Below are positions 62,101-64,000 of a stretch of DNA of 64,000 nucleotides, one piece after another (position 1 is the stretch's first letter; each line of letters begins with the position of its first letter). The stretch spans positions 1 through 64,000 of the forward strand of contig CAMUYR010000005.1 in NCBI GenBank assembly GCA_947164965.1, read 5' to 3'. A program made the translations under genes and the position numbers. This DNA is from an uncultured Prevotella sp. (lineage in GTDB: Bacteria; Bacteroidota; Bacteroidia; Bacteroidales; Bacteroidaceae). The notes under the pieces were generated by a model that was not told the origin of the DNA, ran no database searches, and was given only the letters and a program-made list of their open reading frames with translations.

Positions 62101-64000
62101 GTAAGGGTGGCAGTCTTGTGACTACTGAGGACTGGTTAGGCTTATCTGTCAACCAGAGCATCCAACTGAATGCTGAAACGATGACTTTGGCCCGTGACAG
62201 CTACAGTATCTCTGCCCGTCAGAAGATTATTGACGCCTTCGACCATGAGGTGCAGCATGCTATTCAACAGGTTGAAGGTTTTGCACAAGGTGGCAGTCCC
62301 GGCCAGCGTGTGATGTTGGAGGGTATTGCCTTGCAGCATGCCAAGGATGAGCTTGATACCATCCTTAGCAATCCCGACTATAAGGCTTGGCAGGAAGCCG
62401 ATAAGAACTATCGCATTGCTTCCGACAAGCTCCAGGCTGTCTTGCAGCATGAGAACCGCAACTATGACGCCTTGGTACGTCTCACGGATGCTGAGAATGC
62501 TGCCAAGCGTGAAGCCTATATGCTCTATAGTGTAGAGGTCAAGCATATGGATCAGCGTGCCGCTGTCCTTCGTGATCAGATAGAGAATGGTCTTGTTCTG
62601 ACTTATGATGACTATCATAGGCTTGCTGGTGAGACCGAGGCCCGTGATGTCGTGCTTCGCAGGGGTCTGACCGATGAGCAGCGTCGTCAGACGCTTGCTT
62701 CTGAGACCGAGGATGTTCCGAGGGATCAGCAGATAGTCACTTACGACAAGAGCCTGTTGGCTGCCAGCATGAGCAGGGAGGCTACTGTTATAGGCATGAG
62801 TGATGCAGGTTATATGAACAGTCTTGCTTTGCAGCAGGCTGTCGAAGACCTTGCGGTCTCAGGCAATAAGGTTATTGCCGGTTATGAAGACCCAGAAACA
62901 GGTGAGTATGTCTTTGTCGGCAATTCCGCTGACGTTCTCAGCCGTTATAAAGGCTCTTTCGGCAAGCTGCTGCATGGTGATGACATGTCTCGCTCTTCTG
63001 AGTTTAGAGTGCCAAGAAAGGACGGCAAGGACAGTGATAAGTTTGACATTCTCACTGCCAACCTCCTTCCAAAGGGCTATCGCTTTGCCGTCATCACCAA
63101 GGATAGGGTTCAGGAACTGTTGGCCCATCCTGAGTTGGCTACCGTTAAAACTCCTGTGAAAGATAAGTCTTCTGAGGAAGGCAAGATAGCTACGACTATT
63201 GCCATGCCGAAGGTCACCAGTGCCGTTCAGCTTGATCTTTTTGCCGACGGTCTTGCTGATGACAGTCAGCAGGAGCAGGCTCCAGTCTCTCGCGACCTCA
63301 GTCAGATCAGCTTGCCTGCCTTGGCTGATGGTGAGCATTGTTATGTCGAGCGAAAGTACACCGAGACAGGTGCTTTCAGCTTTGTCGCAGGTGACCACGT
63401 GGAGTCTTCTGCCGATGTCGCCTATATTTTCAAGTCTCTTGCCGATAAGTCTGTTGAAAACAGCTTCATTTGCATGGTCAAGGATGGTGTGCCTACTGTT
63501 ATTCATTTAGGCATTGGTTCTTCCGTTGCTGTCATGGCACCCATTGAGCAGGCTTTGGTTGCTTATGCAGAGCTGAAGCCGGAAAAGGTATGGTTCATCC
63601 ACAACCATCCTTCTGGTAGCTTGAAGGTCAGCCGTGAGGATATCGGTTTGCAGAAGCGTATGGTCAACATCTTCGGTGGTGCTACCCAGCCTGGTATTAT
63701 CATCAATACTACCAGCGGTAAGTTTGTCACCTATACCAGTGAGGCCGAGACCCTTGGTGAGGAGCAGATTACCGCTCTTGCTGGTAGCGACAATCCTGTC
63801 AAGGTCTGGTCTTTCGACCGTCAGGTCTTCTCTAAGGATTGGAACCCGCAGGAGTCTTACCAGGCTTCTACGGCTTCCCGTGTTGCTGCCTTTGTCAGCA
63901 GCCACCGTTACGGTGACCGTGATAAGCTCAATCTGCTTATTACCAACCATAACAACAATGTTACGGGTAATGTTTTCCTGCCTTGGACAGACATCAAGGA
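47124..64000 (+). CDS. Giant polyvalent protein, at least 5,625 codons, runs off the window (partial)
   Basis: The frame is open from ATG 47124 to the window end. Modules by residue: N6-adenine methylase (about 95-300; DPSSGNG from 133, NIPF 198-201); QLDLF clamp motif 429-433; SNF2-type helicase (about 880-1450; GTGKT with Lys900, DESH 1062-1065, QRNGRARR from 1399); helical linkers; MutS-I-like domain (2715-2835; FRCGDFYE 2734-2741); ART-like domain (about 3360-3570); phage polyvalent module with EIQSKRHQ and [13 protein letters not shown] (3790-4135); HEYTH protease motif 4164-4168; FKEWFGDW 4309-4316; two ART-like starts (EHGT 4448-4451, YHGT 4538-4541) to an NNDIRY end near 4830; second zincin HEVQH 5041-5045 with ETEAR near 5171; second QLDLF 5369-5373; RadC-like JAB HNHPSG with His5493, His5495, Asp5506. 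The architecture is that of polyvalent proteins of phages and conjugative elements. Activities are inferred. Confidence 0.9.
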   Translation, partial: MAYNKHQKLSDNIEAIRIALQLERDNRKATAEELSALRKYSGFGGLKFILNPVYGVSLQDDSVWKASDRPYLNDTIRLHEVLQEFSKDDKEYQAYFDSLKRSVTTAFYTPDAVVQAISKALSGSGIAVNRFLDPSSGNGKFVEAFKVDQPGMAVTAFEKDLLTGKILKALHPEDQVIVNGFETIPQEVLGTFDLTTSNIPFGDVKVFDPDYTNSNDGYKKWAANTLHNYFFLKALDTVHDGGLVAFITSRGVLDSPRNGFVRDRLSKVGHIISAVRLPDGMFSSEAGTEAGSDLIIIQKRDSKHVGKDSHLDRMFRESEKGDNGITCNWVFTPNKENYHDYGELGHILSDDVKVGKNMYGEPAYEYPFDGDVEKLAKELQDTLEIDFAKRLDVALYNKNIYKVQQAKPKAEPVKQQPKSQQHVGSGPIQLDLFAQWDEEQAQEESLEPRAFAGEMKAHWRDGVVVADGDQLGILSQVKSGTPVFNPFKDSELSQRDYPLMRQYIAVRDLYNELYNIEAEEKVEHADLRQKLNEAYDGFFMKYGALNERRNQRVLLYDTMARDMLCVENVVDGKFVKSDIFERPVSFVAYDIEHVDTPEEALFVSLNRYGRVDLGFMEDITGEGRDELLAVLKGQLYFMPDGQYEIAAKALSGNIYEKLEFVSASIDAQENDPEHWSQEELAALKETKAALEAAVPQQIPFDEIGLQFGERWIPTEHYEAYMSKVFGTKMSISYAEHIDEYSVSAENRWNPKIREEFCVHGEYKDFDGMALLQHAFHDTTPDIQKCVGYDHDGNDVKGPDMEKIQFANSKIQEIRDGFTDYLTNLPKEQRDELQAMYNRKFNCFVKAQYDGSHQTFPGIDLKALAAPKFNVKDIYKSQKDCVWMLLQNGGGVCDHEVGTGKTLIMCMAAHEMHRLGMANKPMIIALKANVSEIAATYQAAFPDDKILYASEKDFSPANRVQFFNRIKNNDYACVIMSHDQFGKIPQSLEIQEQILDDELRDVEEALDVLRQQGHSISKRMLSGLEKRKENLEVKLKNIQLTMNQRTDDVVDFGTMGIDHIFVDESHQFKNLMFTTRHQRVSGLGSPAGSQKALNLLYAIRTIQNRTGKDLGATFLSGTTISNSLTELYLLFKYLRPEAMARQGIHSFDAWAAVYAKKTSDYEFNVTNQVAVKERFRYFVKVPELATFYNEITDFRTGEDVGLDRPNMNVILHSIKPTKDQQDFNQRLIEFAKTGDGELIFRAPLSDSEEKGKMLIATDASRKASLDMRLVSKERFSDDPDNKASHCARMVSDYYKKYDEQKGTQFIFSDLSTYKPGEWNVFQEIKDKLVNDYGIPAAEIRFIQEAKNEKQRKQMIEDMNDGKIRVLFGSTSTLGTGVNAQKRAVAVHHIDIPWRPSDLEQRNGRARRTGNWVAKEFGGNNVDVLIYAVERSLDVYKFNLLRNKQLFITQLKTNSLGTRVIDEGAFDEENGMNFAEMVAILSGNDDLLQKAKLEKKIMGLESERKSYMQARRDTEWRLENAREKFQKNTVIIKNMTEDYEKFQSVIKRGEDGIALPGLVMMNEPEFTPDGKYNIEGMGSKLQDAGRTVGNKDRQIGEVYGFPFVVDSIYMYDNTQKKDVFAGNRFYVQGHYQYEFNNGHLAMSKDNRLAAVRYGVQALDKIPSYIAQYEERNRKISEDISEYERIAGKAWPKEEELASLKHDLEELDKKIQASLDETVKALPKQEEPVYRIYKEGRDHKVAFNRDVLGLVSLSEMREAADTGSWRERGYVHCGTWCGNHMVSASEAEGTFSTRQKAEEWIKDMMDLQKSRVDDKQWLEAKAAEDTDGYMIHEDNEVIFAARKRLAEMNGEVYSPSLPDGIRQQLYILANKEDYHSDRYSKEKTQATEARKTLNDYGIDWHTNLSLDAVGHLIEKWTAVPYEDLSEQVNATINRLDDMDQTQVLAEERDFLNALNSIAGKRFYNQEDRQEALVRLGIYADFLCAIVDARVTNQMNYDSGEEQEVAASEDIQKVSATGKADAFTDLQYRAALAAATPERADELMKPEMLQVLEAVMFNAWYDNENGQAARDKLSKEYNIDWRFGSNLNNVKSCEEDFEGLSDKAILLSAGNVAAQRIRGMFNYQERNAIKDDQFDLLQYYFDHAEDEIKAGNVQFCRDFLFYVHLVREQYAFGQSKALYDLLHQQPLGYDYDTHTFSGVPADVKVICGGETDRIREIYGYTSNDDIDLVHFSAQGGREYDRTFARVWVEDKQAESPAKIVMQLEQEGYDVGLHGERGRYVDFDTWQEAVAFEQHVRDIEQQLHPKESKYPEQLQVELTAKHYFQLLKDNYPVMGVNIERDMKELSNKLAGIVLFSALNQDWENRPAFKDNMAMQLSRLLADKNYPEDKIRKVADSMVAFVADAQLSEKPAQQASVDKSDDKPIDYEALHQIKEKWAAVDDETVTTLARVLSEKGFEGLYDAQEIAAIKDTSDHDNFLNIFSNYPENVKDLSDAGKIARHSRMFLREYESMCQLAGIPSRIADDFTIQQRNDSEGLSEQNFYGALLRAKAPVVDANVKFDNIAQAIAMSVDNHTKAPDWQTRESIQAQLRVQLKRVLRAGNYPADSVEAVVDGVMSHILTSKGEEKSSVEKNTLLTEDSIRKQVEDFGAEFIGLKSDGTKAAFAVKFKDGDGYYGSKDFSEKYGYKATTNNGDYYEFAVDVNRLQQTKAIEVSMTPEESPMMKQFHDLKEKHPDALLLFRCGDFYETYEKDAKTAADTLGITLTWKNAGADFNTYKGALAAFPHHALDTYLPKLIRAGLRVAICDQLEDPKETKKLVKRGITETVEPSIGVKMQVVDRRSSLLPVEKSLMSQIVSDLETGNHLLGRKRPEGYWEFAAEHGGAVRALKEGMKLTDRQRDILLERADNYYGGIAELADMLNMDEQKLRDALIIDRVKEQRQEQNFHLFEDGMFWYVDSKVGFGLSTDYAEQIAEAYYGEKTERDGRIMMRFATRDDAVAFISQVSMLNERHTNALRDGLIEKMRKVGIDVNTNWEEGERVLQQQNAALREQRVVESSVELSTVLAGEITRQDVERAMDSRLVKSWLKAKNSNDFAAMQGFNLFGSGTMLVHEFAKARLGIDNKFEAGTNVFNNSWEILGDILEFAKQKGLDAAIADKYDLSYGSEDVKSIMEHPEAIYTEEELAAIEKVLSPQAFDDFKAVIRSFSEAKAIQTEEERIKNYNGGEALTKAFVLYDIAQRRLFAEHHGDERWFRRSEFIIKADGTTAYGGVNQKPKEGETLGSKWVLKNSAAKELMTLIATSPVTEKVPLLEMMPSGLQRYLDIPSQEERQAELRQLSDEMLDALYVAAMPDNKTVMRDVLDVMAERHGYTLDSSYQGSLAFNGAAPSGGYYGSTEERLKAWDNEELEGAQTLGDYINHRVDISDLDFRLNDPRGGINMSDERLDAINSINQAIHEGHGTIKMYRAVSATIEEGQFRNGDWITPSLMYAQEHVRINGWDNYRIIEQEVSVDDIWWDGNDIAEWGYDDGKDRRYKNTLNNVKSNDLITYDDQGNVILPSKRFDDRTADIRYMLAPDSQSPIFISNAWLALQKVKQDKATPEQWLKMLEKLGGIKAGEDRWTGLSQWLKESQEKSLSKMDIAKYLHDNMINVEEVHYIEARSLEDSEQFRAYQREFDDIKAHVDDLYEAADNKYGEFIDEMKEKYGQDWMDQLTDDEDRQERYLLKVREDCDTSYHTPIEIAYDEMISRYGDDWGMAFSYYQEDGQLTIEDEDRAVYFLGDEVSVDRAIHDIRLKNTTKALTNKREIALTVPSVRSYIIGGQNGDIHFDDADDGRAIAWVRFGDTVDAEGHRVLVIDEIQSKRHQDGREKGYLDIVEEDRLKNDYLQAEGAVIAYRKSLHEKYPEMGDIARLKNIGTPEEYAQHTELTRLSIAAERALIEYRDKHGVPAAPFEKNWQDLCMKRMLRYAAENGYDRVAWLNGKQQADRYDLGKLVDRVTVNAPDENGKRKVAIQPVEDNNGHVDMMYLSVDKDGIVYSNSNPDWIERHISEVVGKPLADKIMSAEEFTVYEGNDLRVGIYGMKAFYDEMLPNFMNKYGKQWGVHVEDMDIPALQREDSSDGVALHGVKVTEQMKQDVLQGQPMFFRSGAHQAYGFVHNGTIYIDPRIATAETPLHEYTHLWAEVLRQRNPLEWQNIVRMMKDTPEVWNYVIQNYPHLKTDDQIADEALAQFSGKRGYKRLQELVDGKQDADIIMGKMMEALAKFWNHIAEFFGIHYTNKEEVADRILYDLLNEVNPLDFKIENFDGLRENKEQQIKSDNFKEWFGDWEKSRLLSQVDLEKMQEAFDDIKANLPKVSREAREVYDDFAFDMGTKYGFDWLEKLTDEEREEEHNLLDYREKYDLNENDINELAFEELQKRFSSNIAEVVSHSNGQLYTLYEPEELKTSKVVDEAGRPLVVEHGTRANFTTFDMSHIGENSKDNGLFGAGFYFGTTVPGWLNTDKGSIAKAIKLHEVEELRGIFAKAEPDANDVAVLQRWLREHKNDSIVLYHGTDASLPISQEGLKKTSARTARSLQSGIGNVYLTPYPTYAKAYGQFAYPDKEDSIAVYDVAVKVSDLRPDKDQLKNKRMAGVDLGDSLAASLLVGHSATVKHHIMNYDLQQHSNYHVMKVYLDIKHPFEVTDNIQHDIYGEIRDKMDYPAMRGLTIKGFNDHEIQVGALIDHIKAVDALIKNSPDEVSKLIAEDEELQYYHSDDRERLWRSREIAKRSGIGSIAMSWQVLISDQIGSYMFTAAAIQDGYDGVIVDRGEGYKEYVVFEPSQIKSATDNIGLFSKENNDIRYHFIGEQGAQNLDNNTGSNAMDMLHQAKLLADAGASAKDIKIVTGWERGADNQWRYEIQGMKDFNIRGNIDWLASHPEVIRYFELQQKEMKYLFELPGAEPLTDAERQELETLKNHHDVRRFDGRVTMKNPDSLTLKDYMDAPQLFAAYPELKDVKVSLAPMPEGKGGSLVTTEDWLGLSVNQSIQLNAETMTLARDSYSISARQKIIDAFDHEVQHAIQQVEGFAQGGSPGQRVMLEGIALQHAKDELDTILSNPDYKAWQEADKNYRIASDKLQAVLQHENRNYDALVRLTDAENAAKREAYMLYSVEVKHMDQRAAVLRDQIENGLVLTYDDYHRLAGETEARDVVLRRGLTDEQRRQTLASETEDVPRDQQIVTYDKSLLAASMSREATVIGMSDAGYMNSLALQQAVEDLAVSGNKVIAGYEDPETGEYVFVGNSADVLSRYKGSFGKLLHGDDMSRSSEFRVPRKDGKDSDKFDILTANLLPKGYRFAVITKDRVQELLAHPELATVKTPVKDKSSEEGKIATTIAMPKVTSAVQLDLFADGLADDSQQEQAPVSRDLSQISLPALADGEHCYVERKYTETGAFSFVAGDHVESSADVAYIFKSLADKSVENSFICMVKDGVPTVIHLGIGSSVAVMAPIEQALVAYAELKPEKVWFIHNHPSGSLKVSREDIGLQKRMVNIFGGATQPGIIINTTSGKFVTYTSEAETLGEEQITALAGSDNPVKVWSFDRQVFSKDWNPQESYQASTASRVAAFVSSHRYGDRDKLNLLITNHNNNVTGNVFLPWTDIK

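Noticed and set aside
1..64000. Phage identity, including a recoded-stop megaphage
   Set aside because: No virion, portal or terminase gene, a full conjugation operon is present, and TAA, TAG and TGA all end well-supported genes (for example TAG at 6177, TGA at 8758-8760).
1..64000. CRISPR arrays, tRNAs, rRNAs, insertion sequences
   Set aside because: No regularly spaced repeat-spacer pattern beyond the 21-bp coding arrays, no cloverleaf or rRNA segment recognised, and no transposase with terminal repeats seen.

Overview
The window looks like part of a large conjugative element of a Bacteroidales bacterium (Prevotella/Bacteroides type). It is more like a big plasmid than a chromosome or a phage. 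The evidence is Bacteroidetes-type promoters (TTG/TTTG, 19-22 bp, TAnnTTTG), a CTnDOT-like transfer operon (DUF4134/DUF4133/TraG/J/K/M/N/O), and many short Bacteroidales accessory families. TAA, TAG and TGA all end genes, so the standard code is used. I see no capsid, portal, terminase or tail gene, no rRNA or tRNA, no CRISPR array and no IS. A relaxase and a VirD4-type coupling protein are also missing and should lie outside the window.

Layout. (1) 92-1343, minus strand: a control operon with an XRE-type regulator, a 64-aa protein and a ComF-like phosphoribosyltransferase. It diverges from the next block across an operator-rich promoter region. (2) 1557-22927, plus strand: a tightly packed series of about 35 genes behind a consensus-like promoter. 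It holds a primase, a decayed second Toprim protein, two DUF4373-like replication initiators carrying 21-bp iteron-like arrays, a UvrD/PcrA helicase, two stand-alone adenine methyltransferases, a radical SAM protein, a TrpF-like protein, a nucleoside deoxyribosyltransferase-like protein and many small unknowns. (3) 22921-23399: a convergent, non-coding, strongly structured region with a probable minus-strand RNA gene. (4) 23400-26597, minus strand: an operon headed by an element-borne DNA sliding clamp (DnaN). (5) 26598-27501: a divergent non-coding region with a probable plus-strand RNA gene and the transfer-operon control element. (6) 27502-46882, plus strand: a type IV secretion (conjugation) operon with three DUF4134 pilin-like paralogues, VirB3/4/6/8/9/10 equivalents, three large secreted proteins, a lipoprotein, an M23-type protein and two Gln-rich proteins, closed by a strong terminator. 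(7) 47124-64000+: one uninterrupted gene of at least 5,625 codons that runs off the window.

How it fits together. The giant gene encodes a polyvalent protein. In order it has an N6-adenine methyltransferase, an SNF2-type helicase, a MutS-I-like domain, ADP-ribosyltransferase-like domains, phage-type polyvalent modules, two zincin-type protease motifs and a RadC-like JAB domain. Its upstream region repeats, 53 of 57 bases, the element in front of the transfer operon, including an inverted repeat and a promoter-like box at the same offset. It also carries two QLDLF sites, the canonical beta-clamp-binding motif, and the element encodes its own clamp. The simplest reading, which is inference, is that the giant protein is made together with the conjugation machine, travels with or acts on the transferred DNA, and protects or establishes the element in the recipient, partly by docking on the clamp.
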